Below are positions 24,812 through 34,193 of a DNA stretch of 64,000 bases, piece after piece (the stretch's first letter is position 1; each line of letters begins with the position of its first letter). Source of the DNA: Rudanella paleaurantiibacter (GTDB lineage Bacteria > Bacteroidota > Bacteroidia > Cytophagales > Spirosomataceae). The stretch covers positions 124,001-188,000 of the forward strand of contig NZ_WELI01000007.1 in assembly GCF_009184635.1 (NCBI RefSeq), read 5' to 3'. A program made the translations under genes and the position numbers. The notes beneath the pieces are model-generated. The model made no database searches and had not been told where the DNA came from. It saw only the letters and a list, made by a program, of their open reading frames with translations.

Positions 24812-27319
24812 ATGCAAACGTTATCCTCATCTCAGCCGCAGTCCACCTCGTGGGCGCATCCATTAAAACCAGTACAAATCGTACTGGCATTCCTATTGTT
24901 TATTTTGTTTTTTGTGCCAATGAGCCATGCGCAAACCGGTGCGCAACTAAGCGGTTTGGTGCAGGACGAAGCCGGTAAACCGCTGGAGTTTGCCACCGTG
25001 ACGCTGCACCGAATAGCCGATTCGAGCGTGGTGAAAGCGGAGTTTTCCGATGCGCAGGGTACGTATCGATTCTCATTGCCACCCGCTGGGCAGTACCGGG
25101 TGTCGGCTTCACAGGTAGGGCTTAACCGGATGTGGTCGGAACCGATCACGGTGGGCACTGAACCTATTACGGTGCCTGCCCTGAAGCTGACGGCAGCGGG
25201 TAGCACAACGCTCAAAGAAGTTAAAGTAATTGGACAGAAGCCTCTTTACGAACGCCTGGCCGACCGCACCGTGGTTAATGTGGAGGGGAGCCCGCTGGCG
25301 GCTGGCAACACCTCGCTCGATATTCTGGCGCGTTCGCCGGGGGTAACCGTCGACAATAATGATAACCTCGCCCTACGCGGCCGGCAGAGTGTACTGGTGT
25401 TGATTGACGGCAAACGGCAGCCTATGACCGGCTCCGAACTGGCCGACTACCTGCGGGCATTACCCGCCGATCAACTGAAAAGCATTGAGCTGATTACTAA
25501 CCCGCCCGCCAAGTACGACGCGCAGGGCACCGCCGGTGTGATTGCCATTAACCTCAAGAAAGATGGACGGCTGGGTACCAATGGCTCGGTGCAGGCCAGT
25601 TACGGCCGTAGTCAGTACGATAAATACACGGCCGGAATAACGCTCAACAACCGGCAGGCTACCCGGCCGGGGCAATCGGTTAACCTGTTCGGATCGTACA
25701 ACTACTCGGACCGGAGTGGGATTTCGAAGCTCGATATGCACCGCGACTTTTTTGCGGTAGGCCCTAATCGGAGCCAGACCCTGACGGGTACGAGTGACCA
25801 GGCCAACCGGATGCCAATGGCCTTTAAGTCGCATTCGGTGCGGGCGGGTATCGACTATTCCCTGTCGAAACAAACGGTACTCGGTGCAGTGATTAATGCG
25901 CAGAAAGTGGTAGGCCCTGCCCGTAACGGCCTGAATCAGACGAGCCTGTTCGACGAAACAGGTACGCTTACTGACCGGTACGAGGCCCGGAGCACTCGTT
26001 CGTTCGATGCCCCAAATCTGTCGGCCAACCTAAACTTCAAGCATACTTTTTCAACCGATGCCAACAGCCCCGAACTTACCGCCGACGCCGACTACGCCCG
26101 TTACACATCGGAGCGGTTGCAGGAGCTGACTACCCTATACAAACTGACGGGGCGGTCGGTACTGCTGATGGGGGATCAGCAGGGCGACCTGACCATCTGG
26201 TCGGGCAAGACCGACTATGTGCGTCCGTTGAGCAACGGCGGCCGATTGGAGGCCGGGGCTAAGTTTAGCCGGATATCGTCGGACAACGACGTGGTGTTTC
26301 GATTCACCGAGGGCGATATTACGACCATAGACCCCAACCGGACTAACCGATTTAAGTACAATGAATCGATCACGGCGGGGTATGTTAACTGGAACCGCAC
26401 GGTGGGCAAATGGAATGTGCAGGCAGGCTTGCGGGCCGAGCATACCTTAACCGAGGGGCGGCAGGTGGTGGGCGATAGCAGCTTCACGCGCCGGTACGCT
26501 CAGTTGTTTCCGAGCGCGGCTTTGAAGCGGGCATTCGGCAAAAACCATGAGCTGAACCTGACCCTGAGCCGCCGAATTAACCGGCCTTCGTATGGCCAAC
26601 TAAACCCCTTCCGAATTATTATCGACCCCACAACCTCGGGCTCAGGTAACCCCAATCTACGCCCCGAAACCAGCTATAATCTGGAGTTTTCGCACACGTT
26701 CAAGGGCAAGTACACCACGGGCCTGAGCTACAGCCGCACTTCACTACCCATGATTAGCGTGGTGCAGCCCGAAACTGACTCAACGGTGATTTCAACCAAC
26801 GTGAACCTTGACCGGCAAGACTATTTTGCCCTGACGTTTACTGTGCCGGTGCAACCCGCCAAATGGTGGCAGATTTACAATAACGCGGTGTTCTACTACA
26901 GTCATTTTGTGGGCAACCTGGCTGGCACGGCCCTGAACAAAGGTCGCCCGGCGTTTAACCTGAGCAGCAACCACACGTTTACGTTTGGTAAGGGATGGTC
27001 GGGTGAGTTGAATAGCAGCTTCCAGTCGGGTGAGCAGTACGGCTTTCTGCGGGTACGACCCAACGGACAGGTGACAGCCGGGGTGCAAAAAGCGTTGTGG
27101 GATCGTAAAGGCTCGCTTAAATTCAGTGTGGCCGACTTGTTCTTCACGAGTAAAGTACGGGCGATTTCTTCCTACGACAACTTCGTGGAGCGGTTTTACC
27201 AGCGTCGCGATTCGCGGGTGGCCACCCTGTCGTTTTCGTACCGGTTTGGCAACGATAAAGTAGCCCCTACGCGTCGGCGAACGGGCGGAGCTGAAGACGA
27301 AAAGCGCCGGGCTAACTAA
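24812..27319 (+). CDS. Outer-membrane beta-barrel receptor (TonB-dependent-like)
   Basis: About 835 residues from the ATG at 24812; earlier in-frame ATGs at 24698 and 24785 lie before the probable promoter. Signal peptide with a hydrophobic core IVLAFLLFILFFVPMSHAQ. Then a carboxypeptidase-regulatory-like beta domain (GLVQDEAGKPLEFATVTL), a plug domain (ILARSPGVTVDNNDNLALRGRQ, VLVLIDGKR, PPAKYDAQGTAGVIAINLKK) and a barrel of the OMP_b-brl_3 type ending in LSFSYRFGNDK plus a charged tail. No TonB box was identified, so active transport is unproven. A paralogue is at 49178-51613, with a related tail (R-TGG-DE-R). Possibly controlled by the divergent MarR. Confidence 0.88.
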   Translation: MQTLSSSQPQSTSWAHPLKPVQIVLAFLLFILFFVPMSHAQTGAQLSGLVQDEAGKPLEFATVTLHRIADSSVVKAEFSDAQGTYRFSLPPAGQYRVSASQVGLNRMWSEPITVGTEPITVPALKLTAAGSTTLKEVKVIGQKPLYERLADRTVVNVEGSPLAAGNTSLDILARSPGVTVDNNDNLALRGRQSVLVLIDGKRQPMTGSELADYLRALPADQLKSIELITNPPAKYDAQGTAGVIAINLKKDGRLGTNGSVQASYGRSQYDKYTAGITLNNRQATRPGQSVNLFGSYNYSDRSGISKLDMHRDFFAVGPNRSQTLTGTSDQANRMPMAFKSHSVRAGIDYSLSKQTVLGAVINAQKVVGPARNGLNQTSLFDETGTLTDRYEARSTRSFDAPNLSANLNFKHTFSTDANSPELTADADYARYTSERLQELTTLYKLTGRSVLLMGDQQGDLTIWSGKTDYVRPLSNGGRLEAGAKFSRISSDNDVVFRFTEGDITTIDPNRTNRFKYNESITAGYVNWNRTVGKWNVQAGLRAEHTLTEGRQVVGDSSFTRRYAQLFPSAALKRAFGKNHELNLTLSRRINRPSYGQLNPFRIIIDPTTSGSGNPNLRPETSYNLEFSHTFKGKYTTGLSYSRTSLPMISVVQPETDSTVISTNVNLDRQDYFALTFTVPVQPAKWWQIYNNAVFYYSHFVGNLAGTALNKGRPAFNLSSNHTFTFGKGWSGELNSSFQSGEQYGFLRVRPNGQVTAGVQKALWDRKGSLKFSVADLFFTSKVRAISSYDNFVERFYQRRDSRVATLSFSYRFGNDKVAPTRRRTGGAEDEKRRAN

Positions 27320-27354
27320 GGGTTTGTGGCGGTTGTTGCAAGGCTTACAAACCC
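27320..27354 (+). terminator. Weak hairpin between convergent genes
   Basis: GGGTTTGT (27320-27327) can pair with ACAAACCC (27347-27354) with a 19-nt loop, immediately after the receptor stop codon. No T-run follows, so terminator function is tentative. Confidence 0.3.
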
Positions 27355-27378
27355 AATGCTATGCGTCTTGCAAACAAC

Positions 27379-27954
27379 TCAGCGGGGAGCCACACGAAGG
27401 TGTACGGGGGTAAACCGGCGGTAGAGCGTTACGCTTAAGGCCGCCATCCCGACGCCAATGCCCGCCCCCGCCAGTATGTCGAGGGGATAGTGGGCACCCA
27501 CGTAAATGCGGCTGTAAGCGAGCAAAAATGCCCATACGAATGTCCAGCGAAGCCACCCGTAGCGTTGACCCAGCAGGAACCAAAGCCCGGTAGCCAGGGC
27601 AAAGGCATTGGCGGCATGGGACGAGGCAAACCCGTACTGCCCTCCGCACGGCAACACCGGGTGGATGAGGGGCTGCAATGCCGGTACATGGCAGGGACGA
27701 AGCCGCAGGGTGAGGGGCTTGAGCAGGGCCGAGGCCGTCTGATCGCTCAGGGCCACGGCTACGGCGAGGGTCAGAATAAGCGGAACGGCTTGCCAACGGA
27801 ACCGGTACCCGAGCCAGCCCAGCAATAGGGCGTAAAAGGGAAACCAGGAATTACGCTCCGTGATCCAGACCATAATTGGGTCGAGCCAGGGGGCGTACAG
27901 CCCGTTGAGCCGTAGAAACAGGTCGGTATCGAGCTGATGAAGAGTTTCGAGCAT
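27379..27954 (-). CDS. PAP2-family membrane phosphatase
   Basis: 191 residues, about five or six membrane helices. The three PAP2 signature blocks are present: KPLTLRLRPC (motif 1, near residue 78), ASSHAANAFA in place of the usual PSGH (motif 2, near 110) and SRIYVGAHYPLDILAG (motif 3, near 148), giving the Lys, Arg, His and Asp of the active site. Family members dephosphorylate lipid phosphates such as undecaprenyl pyrophosphate or phosphatidic acid outside the cytoplasmic membrane. The substrate is not certain. Single gene, convergent with the receptor gene. Confidence 0.92.
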   Translation of the reverse strand: MLETLHQLDTDLFLRLNGLYAPWLDPIMVWITERNSWFPFYALLLGWLGYRFRWQAVPLILTLAVAVALSDQTASALLKPLTLRLRPCHVPALQPLIHPVLPCGGQYGFASSHAANAFALATGLWFLLGQRYGWLRWTFVWAFLLAYSRIYVGAHYPLDILAGAGIGVGMAALSVTLYRRFTPVHLRVAPR

Positions 27955-28016
27955 ACGAAGGTCAAGGTAGCGCCGACAGCTTGTGTAGAAAGCTGTCGGC
28001 GCTTGTGCAAAGACCG

Positions 28017-28184
28017 AAAACGTGAGTTATGGCTTAAACCAAACGGATATGCCTGTCTGATAGGCGATTGCTGGCGCACAGGGCTTCGACAGGCTCAGCC
28101 TGACCCAATACTCTCAAGTTTGCCGTCAGGCTGAGCCTGTCGAAGCCCTGTGCGCCAGCAATTTTCTATAATTCCCGTTACGCT
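28017..28184. repeat. Palindromic element with perfect 38-bp arms
   Basis: Arms 28067-28104 and 28125-28162 are perfectly complementary around a 20-nt loop. The arms contain GGCTTCGACAGGCTCAGCC and the outer word ATTGCTGGCGCACAG. Beyond the arms, AACGTGAGTTATGG (28019-28032) and TATAATTCCCGTTACG (near 28167-28182) form a degenerate outer inverted pair like that of the 22.15-22.31 kb element. It fills the gap between the PAP2 start and the pgk stop, and its edge reaches the last pgk codon. Confidence 0.9.
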
Positions 28185-29370
28185 ACTGCAAAGCGGCTAC
28201 ACCGGGGAGGGTTTTGCCTTCCATGTATTCGAGGAGGGCACCGCCACCGGTCGATACGTAGCTAACCCGGTCGCCGTAACCGGCCTGATTGATAGCCGAG
28301 GCCGAATCGCCCCCGCCGATGAGCGAGAACGCGCCGTTTTCTTCGGTTGCTTTTACCACCGCTTCGGCAATGGCGTTGGTGCCCGTTGCGAAGTTCTCAA
28401 ACTCGAAAACGCCCATTGGACCGTTCCAGAGAATGGTTTTTGAACTGGCAACTACTTCCATGAACAGCTTTACGGTTTCGGGGCCAATATCAAGACCTTC
28501 CCAGCCATCGGGAATTTGGCCCGCTGCCACGGTTTGCCGGTTGGCGTTGTTTGAGAAATCGTCGGCGCAAACGTTATCAACGGGCATGATGATTTTCACC
28601 CCTTTTTCGGCCGCTTTTTTCAGAATATCGAGGGCTAACTCCTGCTTGTCGGCTTCGAGTAGCGACTTACCGATGTTGCCACCCTGTGCTTTCACGAACG
28701 TGTACGTCATCCCCCCGCCGATAATCAGGTTATCGACTTTGTCGAGCAGGCGCTCAATGATCAGGATTTTGTCGGAAATTTTGGCACCGCCCATGATCGC
28801 CGTGAATGGCTTTTCGGCGTTGTTCAGAATCTTGTCTGCGTTTTCAATTTCGGCCAGCATCACGTAGCCGCACACCCGATCCTGAAAAAACTGACCAACT
28901 ACGGCCGTACTGGCGTGGGCCCGGTGCGCCGTTCCGAAGGCGTCGTTTACCCACACATCGCCCAGTTTTGAGAGTTTTTCGGCAAACTCGACATCGCCTT
29001 TCTCTTCCTGCTTGTAAAAACGCAGGTTTTCGAGCAGCAGAATTTCGCCCGGTTGCAGCGAAGCTGCCAGGTCGGTAGCCGATTGCCCGATGCAGTCGTC
29101 CGCAAATTTTACCTCCCGACCAAACGTCTCCGACAGGGTAGGTACCAGGTGTTTAAGCGAGTATTTCTCCGTGGGGCCGTCTTTCGGTCGCCCAAGGTGC
29201 GACATCAGAATGGCCGAACCCCCGTCGTTCAGGATCTTGGTGATCGTGGGGATGGTGGCCTTGATGCGGGTATCATCGGTGATGTTGTACTGTGCGTCGA
29301 GGGGCACGTTGAAGTCTACCCGAACGAGAGCCTTCTTGCCGGCGAAATTGTACGAATCAACTGTTTTCAT
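28183..29370 (-). CDS. pgk: Phosphoglycerate kinase
   Basis: 395 residues from the ATG at 29370; the open frame to 29493 is a non-conserved leader. Glycolytic enzyme converting 1,3-bisphosphoglycerate and ADP to 3-phosphoglycerate and ATP. Diagnostic segments: [14 protein letters not shown] near the N-terminus, [40 protein letters not shown], the [25 protein letters not shown] block, the phosphate loop [17 protein letters not shown], and [17 protein letters not shown]. Normal length. Monocistronic by context. Two octad repeats (AGCGAAAG-type) lie just upstream. Confidence 0.97.
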   Translation of the reverse strand: MKTVDSYNFAGKKALVRVDFNVPLDAQYNITDDTRIKATIPTITKILNDGGSAILMSHLGRPKDGPTEKYSLKHLVPTLSETFGREVKFADDCIGQSATDLAASLQPGEILLLENLRFYKQEEKGDVEFAEKLSKLGDVWVNDAFGTAHRAHASTAVVGQFFQDRVCGYVMLAEIENADKILNNAEKPFTAIMGGAKISDKILIIERLLDKVDNLIIGGGMTYTFVKAQGGNIGKSLLEADKQELALDILKKAAEKGVKIIMPVDNVCADDFSNNANRQTVAAGQIPDGWEGLDIGPETVKLFMEVVASSKTILWNGPMGVFEFENFATGTNAIAEAVVKATEENGAFSLIGGGDSASAINQAGYGDRVSYVSTGGGALLEYMEGKTLPGVAALQ

Positions 29371-29577
29371 GGACGAATAAAGAGCGAAAGAGTGAACGTG
29401 TGCGGTTGGGCCGCCGAGCCTGTGGGGCTTCACCCGAGACACACGAAAGGAATATTTTCGGATGTAAAATTGGTGGAAAAAACCATGTGACAAGCCCTGT
29501 ATTAGAAAAGGTTAACATTGTCGCGGAATAATAAAAAAACTGTTTGCTAACTTGCCTTTTTCTTCCCCTTTACCTGA

Positions 29578-31926
29578 ATGCTCTCTCTTCCGAAACGGGT
29601 CGCTCTATTGACCCTGCTGTTGCTGACCGGCCTGGCGTTGGGTCTGATTCAGCTCATGCAGCCTCCCAAACCCCTACCTGCCACCGCACCGGCGGACGAA
29701 TTTTCGGCCGAACGCGCCTTAACACACGTCAAGGCCATGTCGGTGGCTCCGCACGCAATGGGTACGGCCGCGCACGCGTCGGTGCGGGCGTATCTGTTGG
29801 AGCAGATGCGGGCTTTGGGCCTGAACCCTCAGGTGCAGGAGACACCCGTAGCGGGTCGGCGCGGGGGTAGTGTGGGGTACGTGTACAACCTGCTGGGGCG
29901 GTTGCGGGGGCAGCAGCCCGGCAAAGTGGCCCTGCTGATGGCGCATTACGACTCGCAACCCAACGCCATTGGGGCTGCCGACGATGCGTCGAGCGTAGCC
30001 GCGATTCTGGAAACTATTCGAGCCTTGCGCGCGGGACCGCCCCTGCCGCACGATGTCATTGTGCTCATTACCGATGGTGAGGAGTACGGCCTGTACGGCC
30101 CGCAGGCCTTTTTGCGGCATCCGTGGGCGGGTGAGGTGGGGTTTGTGATGAACCTCGAAGCGCGGGGTACCCGTGGCCCCAGCATGACGTTTGAGATCAG
30201 CCCGCAGAACGGTTGGGCCGTAGAAGCGTTTGCCAAAGCGGCCCCGTACCCGCTGGCGTCGTCGCTGATGTACGAAATTTACCGGAGCTTGCCCAACAAC
30301 ACCGATTTTACCATTTTCCGAAATGCGGGCTATACGGGCATCAACTCGGCCTACATCGACGGCTTTGTGCATTACCACAAACTGACCGACTCCCCCGAAA
30401 ATCTGGACCTTGCCAGTATGCAGCATCACGGCAGTAACCTGCTGGCCATGACGCGCTACGTGGCGAGCCAATCGCTTGAACAGACCAAAGCCCCGGACAA
30501 GATTTTCTTCAACACGCTGGGGTATCATTTTGTGCAGTACCCTATGGTCTACAATTGGGCGTTAGTGGCCTTGCTCACGGCCGTATTGGCCTTTACGCTG
30601 GCGACGGCCCTCCGTAAGAAGGTGCTTACGGTGGGCCAGACCCTCGCGGGTGCAGGTCTGTTTCTGGTCATGCTGATGCTGATTCTGGCTTTGTTCTGGC
30701 CCATTACGGTGGCGGTGCGGGCGTACATGCCACCGGCTTACCACCTGACCCTCTGGGAAGGTCCCCTGTTTTCGCTCTCGGCGTACATCAACGGTATCTA
30801 CGGCTCCGACCGGTTTCTGATCGCCTACATCCTGCTTACGGTGGGTGTATTCGGCTTGCTGACCCGGCTGGTGCTGCGCTGGATTCGGCCGTTTGCGTTT
30901 GTGATGGGTGTGTACCTTTTCCTGTACGGGCTTATTTTGTGGCAAGCGGTTGCTCTGCCTTCGGTTACCTTTCAGCTTTTGTTTCCTCTGCTGTTCAGCG
31001 CGTTGGGTACGCTGCTCGTGCTTCGGTCAGAGGGGTATCAGCGCCGGTTTTCGCCTAAACAAGCGCTGGTTGGGATGCTGACCATGCTGCCAACATTGCT
31101 GCTGATTCCGCTGGTGCGGCTGCTGTTCGTGACGTTCGATCTGCAACTCCCTATCGTGATTGCCGTGCTGGGGCTGGTAATCACCCTTGGGTTGTTACTA
31201 CCGCTTGGGCTGCGGATTGAGCAGGAATTGCGCTGGCGCAATGGCCCTACCGTGCCACTGTTGGCGTTGGTAGCCGGGCTGGTCCTGACGGTCTGGGCGG
31301 TGCGGGCCGAGGCCCCGAGTGCCACCCAGCCGTTGCATTCGCACGTGAGCTACTACCTCGATGCCGACGCGGGCCGAGCCTACTGGGCCACCGAATCGCT
31401 CGAAATGGACCCCTGGAAAAAGCAATTTTTTACCACTGACAGCGTGGGGTTGTTCAAGGCGTTTTACCCGGCAACCGGGCGTCGTCGGCGCTGGAGCGAA
31501 GGCCGCGCTTTGGCCATACCAGCCCCTACGGCCGAGTTACTACGGGATAGCAGTACCGCCACCAGCCGAACGGTGAAACTCCGGCTGCGGTCGGTGCGGG
31601 GAGCGGCCGGGTTTGAGATTGGGTTGCTGACGCCCGACACAACCACCATTCGGTCGGTGCAGATAAACAATGAGCCGGTGAAACCCACGGTAGCGCAGGC
31701 GGGGCAGCAAACCTTGTCGACGGTGGTGTGCCACGGTCTGCCCTTCGACAAAGAAATGACGCTCACCGTGCAGTTGCGAGCGGGAGCGTCATTCCAGTTG
31801 TTGTTATACGATGAATCGAACGAGTTGCCCGCCGACCTGATTCGGGTGCCGCGCCCGGCCGAGGTAGTTTTCGAGCAGGGGCGGGGCAGTAATCAGACAG
31901 TGGTTCGGAAACGGTTCCAGTTTTAA
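29578..31926 (+). CDS. M28 zinc peptidase with membrane C-domain
   Basis: 782 residues. One N-terminal membrane anchor (residues 7-28), then an M28 aminopeptidase domain (about 40-300) with co-catalytic zinc ligands in MAHYDSQP (H123), AADDASSV (D135/D136), ITDGEEYGLYG (E168/E169), NLEARG near 195 and FVHYHKLTDSPEN near 265. After it come eight or so membrane helices (about 320-610) and a C-terminal extracytoplasmic beta domain (about 630-782). This architecture is like vacuolar membrane protease Pff1 and related bacterial proteins. Probably cleaves peptides or dipeptides in the periplasm; substrate unknown. A hairpin follows the stop. Confidence 0.9.
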   Translation: MLSLPKRVALLTLLLLTGLALGLIQLMQPPKPLPATAPADEFSAERALTHVKAMSVAPHAMGTAAHASVRAYLLEQMRALGLNPQVQETPVAGRRGGSVGYVYNLLGRLRGQQPGKVALLMAHYDSQPNAIGAADDASSVAAILETIRALRAGPPLPHDVIVLITDGEEYGLYGPQAFLRHPWAGEVGFVMNLEARGTRGPSMTFEISPQNGWAVEAFAKAAPYPLASSLMYEIYRSLPNNTDFTIFRNAGYTGINSAYIDGFVHYHKLTDSPENLDLASMQHHGSNLLAMTRYVASQSLEQTKAPDKIFFNTLGYHFVQYPMVYNWALVALLTAVLAFTLATALRKKVLTVGQTLAGAGLFLVMLMLILALFWPITVAVRAYMPPAYHLTLWEGPLFSLSAYINGIYGSDRFLIAYILLTVGVFGLLTRLVLRWIRPFAFVMGVYLFLYGLILWQAVALPSVTFQLLFPLLFSALGTLLVLRSEGYQRRFSPKQALVGMLTMLPTLLLIPLVRLLFVTFDLQLPIVIAVLGLVITLGLLLPLGLRIEQELRWRNGPTVPLLALVAGLVLTVWAVRAEAPSATQPLHSHVSYYLDADAGRAYWATESLEMDPWKKQFFTTDSVGLFKAFYPATGRRRRWSEGRALAIPAPTAELLRDSSTATSRTVKLRLRSVRGAAGFEIGLLTPDTTTIRSVQINNEPVKPTVAQAGQQTLSTVVCHGLPFDKEMTLTVQLRAGASFQLLLYDESNELPADLIRVPRPAEVVFEQGRGSNQTVVRKRFQF

Positions 31927-31965
31927 GAAGCTGTTTGAATGAGCGGATTTATTCAAACAGTTTCT
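31926..31965. terminator. Hairpin between convergent M28 and YtxH genes
   Basis: AGAAGCTGTTTGAAT (31926-31940) pairs with ATTCAAACAGTTTCT (31951-31965) with one G-T pair. It begins at the last base of the M28 stop and reaches the stop codon of the convergent gene, so it could serve as a bidirectional terminator. Confidence 0.6.
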
Positions 31966-32296
31966 AAACCTGCTCAGGTCCCGAGGTAGGTGTCGGGGCT
32001 GGGTTGGGTGTTTCGGTGGCCGGGAGTTCAGATTTCTTGCCGAGGATGTCGTTGATAGCGTGTTCGGCATTGGGGAAATTGTTTTTGAGCATATCGGCCA
32101 ACTGATTCCGCAGATTGTCGAAATACTCAGGGGCATTATCCACAGCGGCCTCGGCTTCCGACTTAAACTGGTTGCCTTTTTCCTTCAGGTCGGCCATGAG
32201 CTTTTCGCCTTCTTCGGTTTGCAGATACTTGGTCAGAGCCGCCCCGGCGGCAGCACCCAGAATAAAGGTGGCGAGGTGTTTTGCATTGACAGCCAT
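31964..32296 (-). CDS. YtxH-domain small protein
   Basis: 110 residues. A short glycine-rich hydrophobic segment (ATFILGAAAGAALTKYL, residues 9-25) precedes a charged amphipathic helix (TEEGEKLMADLKEKGNQF) and a Pro/Thr-rich tail, the pattern of YtxH/gas-vesicle-like proteins that are often stress-induced and membrane-associated. Specific function unknown. Convergent with the M28 peptidase gene and divergent from the Gfo/Idh gene across a 240-bp repeat-containing spacer. Confidence 0.85.
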   Translation of the reverse strand: MAVNAKHLATFILGAAAGAALTKYLQTEEGEKLMADLKEKGNQFKSEAEAAVDNAPEYFDNLRNQLADMLKNNFPNAEHAINDILGKKSELPATETPNPAPTPTSGPEQV

Positions 32297-32428
32297 TGTG
32301 ATAATCAGTTAAGGTTACAGAAGCGAATGTAGGTGGTTTCGGAATCTGAAGAAAAGAAATCTACGTCAATGGCCCTTTGCCCACCGCAACGGAGTAAATA
32401 AGGCTACGGGCGGTGCAAGCCTACAAGG

Positions 32429-32519
32429 AATGGAGAATGAATAATGGCTAATGAATGACATTTTATGTATTTGACTATCAGTATATTATTCATTTTCTGC
32501 ACTATACATTATACATTTA
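32429..32519. repeat. Inverted heptad pair upstream of the Gfo/Idh gene
   Basis: Left arm (32429-32459): AATGGAG, AATGAAT, AATGGCT, AATGAAT. Right arm (32484-32519) has CATT/ACATTAT-type heptads on the opposite strand. A spacer of about 25 bp lies between them. The right arm ends 17 bp before the chosen start codon. Confidence 0.65.
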
Positions 32520-32536
32520 ACTCTAAAGTTCCCTCC

Positions 32537-33820
32537 ATGAACAACTCTATGAATCGCCGGGCGTTTTTGCAGCAAAGCAGTGCAGCCGCCCTTAGTTTGG
32601 CTCTGCTGCCGAGTTTCAAACGGCGCGTGGCCCCCTCCGACAAAGTGCGCGTGGCGCATATTGGCCTCAACGGCATGGGTACCGCCCACCTCAACTGGTT
32701 TGCTAAACTGCCCGATGTAGACGTGGTGGGTCTGTGCGATGTCGACGAAAATCACCTGAACAAAGCGCTCGCGACGCTCAAAGGGCATCATCCCGATACG
32801 ACGGCCAAAACCTACGCCGATTTCCGCTACCTCCTCGACCGCAACGACATTGACGCCATCACCTGCGCTACCCCCGACCATTGGCACGCGCAAATTGCCA
32901 TTATGGCGTTTCAGGCCGGTAAAGATGTGTACGGGGAGAAACCGCTTTCGTACACCGTGCGCGAGGGTCAGCAGATGCTCAAAGCACAAAATCGCTACAA
33001 TCGTATTTTTCAGCTGGGCACCCAGATTCATGCCGGCGACAATTACCACCGGGTTGTCGAACTGATCCGGGCGGGGGCCATCGGAAAGGTGCATACCGTG
33101 CGGCTCTGGCGAACTGGCACCCCGCCCGTATTGGGGCCGGCCAATTACCAGACTCCACCCAGCACACTCAACTGGGACATGTGGCAGGGACCCGCGCCCG
33201 CGTCGCTCTACACGCCTGAGCGTTGCCATTTCACGTACCGGTACTTTCTGGATTACTCCGGCGGGGTGTTTCAGGACTTCTGGTGCCACATTGCCGATGT
33301 AGTCTGGTGGGCGCTGAACCCGACGGGGCTGCGGACGGTGCGGGCCAGGGGAGAAGCCACCGAAGGGATTGGCGACACCCCAAAATGGATTGATATCGAC
33401 TATGCGTTCGACGGGCTGAACCTGCACTGGACAAGTACCCCCCCCAATGTGCCGGGTGCCGAAAAACGGGGCATCGGGGCTTATTTTGAGGGGGATAAAG
33501 GCACTCTGTTGTGCGATTATAGCACCCGCGAAATTACCATTAACGGTGTCACGATGAACGACGTACCCGAAATTCCGATTACGCTCGAACGCTCACCCGG
33601 TCATCAGCAGAACTTTATCGACTCGGTAAAGTCGCGGAAGGAGCCGGAATCGAATCTGGCCTACGCCCGGCAGATGACCCTGCCTATGCACCTGGGCCTG
33701 ATTGCATGGCGGCTCGGCGAAACCCTGGAGTGGAATCCCCGCAAAGAGAAGTTCCGGCATAACCGGGCTGCCAATGCACTGCTCTCCCGCGAAAACCGGA
33801 AGGGCTGGGATTTGGTATAG
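32537..33820 (+). CDS. Gfo/Idh/MocA-family oxidoreductase, Tat-type leader
   Basis: About 427 residues from the ATG at 32537 (alternative ATG 32549); frame open to 32465 is repeat sequence. The leader MNRRAFLQQSSAAALSLALL has the RR pair and hydrophobic stretch of twin-arginine signals, so export of a folded, cofactor-loaded enzyme is likely. The Rossmann domain follows (VRVAHIGLNGMGTAHLNWF, VVGLCDVDENHL), with CATPDHWHAQIAIMAF and the catalytic-type Lys in DVYGEKPLS. The C-terminal domain has FLDYSGGVFQDFWCHIADVVWW. Such exported Gfo/Idh proteins in Bacteroidota act on sugars or inositols, some in the NAGA/GH109 manner. Substrate unknown. Confidence 0.92.
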   Translation: MNNSMNRRAFLQQSSAAALSLALLPSFKRRVAPSDKVRVAHIGLNGMGTAHLNWFAKLPDVDVVGLCDVDENHLNKALATLKGHHPDTTAKTYADFRYLLDRNDIDAITCATPDHWHAQIAIMAFQAGKDVYGEKPLSYTVREGQQMLKAQNRYNRIFQLGTQIHAGDNYHRVVELIRAGAIGKVHTVRLWRTGTPPVLGPANYQTPPSTLNWDMWQGPAPASLYTPERCHFTYRYFLDYSGGVFQDFWCHIADVVWWALNPTGLRTVRARGEATEGIGDTPKWIDIDYAFDGLNLHWTSTPPNVPGAEKRGIGAYFEGDKGTLLCDYSTREITINGVTMNDVPEIPITLERSPGHQQNFIDSVKSRKEPESNLAYARQMTLPMHLGLIAWRLGETLEWNPRKEKFRHNRAANALLSRENRKGWDLV

Positions 33821-33835
33821 TTCCGCAAATCGGAA
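33821..33835. promoter_or_regulatory. Palindrome upstream of higBA, candidate operator
   Basis: TTCCG-CAAAT-CGGAA is a perfect 5-bp-arm inverted repeat beginning immediately after the Gfo/Idh stop and ending 58 bp before the toxin start. HigA-type antitoxins repress their own operon through such palindromes, which makes it a candidate site. Confidence 0.4.
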
Positions 33836-33893
33836 TTATTTTTTACTTTGCGAACTATTTGCCCCAGTCACTTGTGATCTTAATGCCTTGCTC

Positions 33894-34187
33894 ATGGTTA
33901 TCATTAGCAAAACCATGTTGAATGAGTTTGCCCAACGGCACCCCGACGTTGCCAATGCCCTCAATGAGTGGTATGATATAGTCAGCAAGGCCGATTGGCA
34001 ATCATTTGCCGATGTCAGGCAAACGTTCAATCACGCTGATTACGTGGGTAATGACCGTTTTGTGTTTAATGTGAAAGGTAATCAGTACCGGATTGTGGGT
34101 ATGATTTTCTTCGACAAACGCACGCTGTTTGTTCGGTTTGTTGGAACACATGCTCAGTATGACAAGATAAACTGCTCAGTCGTATAG
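33894..34187 (+). CDS. higB: HigB-type toxin (mRNA interferase)
   Basis: 97 residues from the ATG at 33894; the longer open frame from 33702 overlaps the previous gene. Matches the HigB toxin family (RelE superfamily): IISKTMLNEFAQRHPDVANAL, the DWQSFADVRQTFNHADYVGNDR segment, VFNVKGNQYRIVGMIFFDKRTLFVRFVGTHAQYDKI. The family cleaves mRNA on ribosomes. It lies 6 bp upstream of the HigA-type antitoxin gene: the toxin-first order is the usual one for this type. Confidence 0.94.
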   Translation: MVIISKTMLNEFAQRHPDVANALNEWYDIVSKADWQSFADVRQTFNHADYVGNDRFVFNVKGNQYRIVGMIFFDKRTLFVRFVGTHAQYDKINCSVV

Positions 34188-34193
34188 AAAGCT

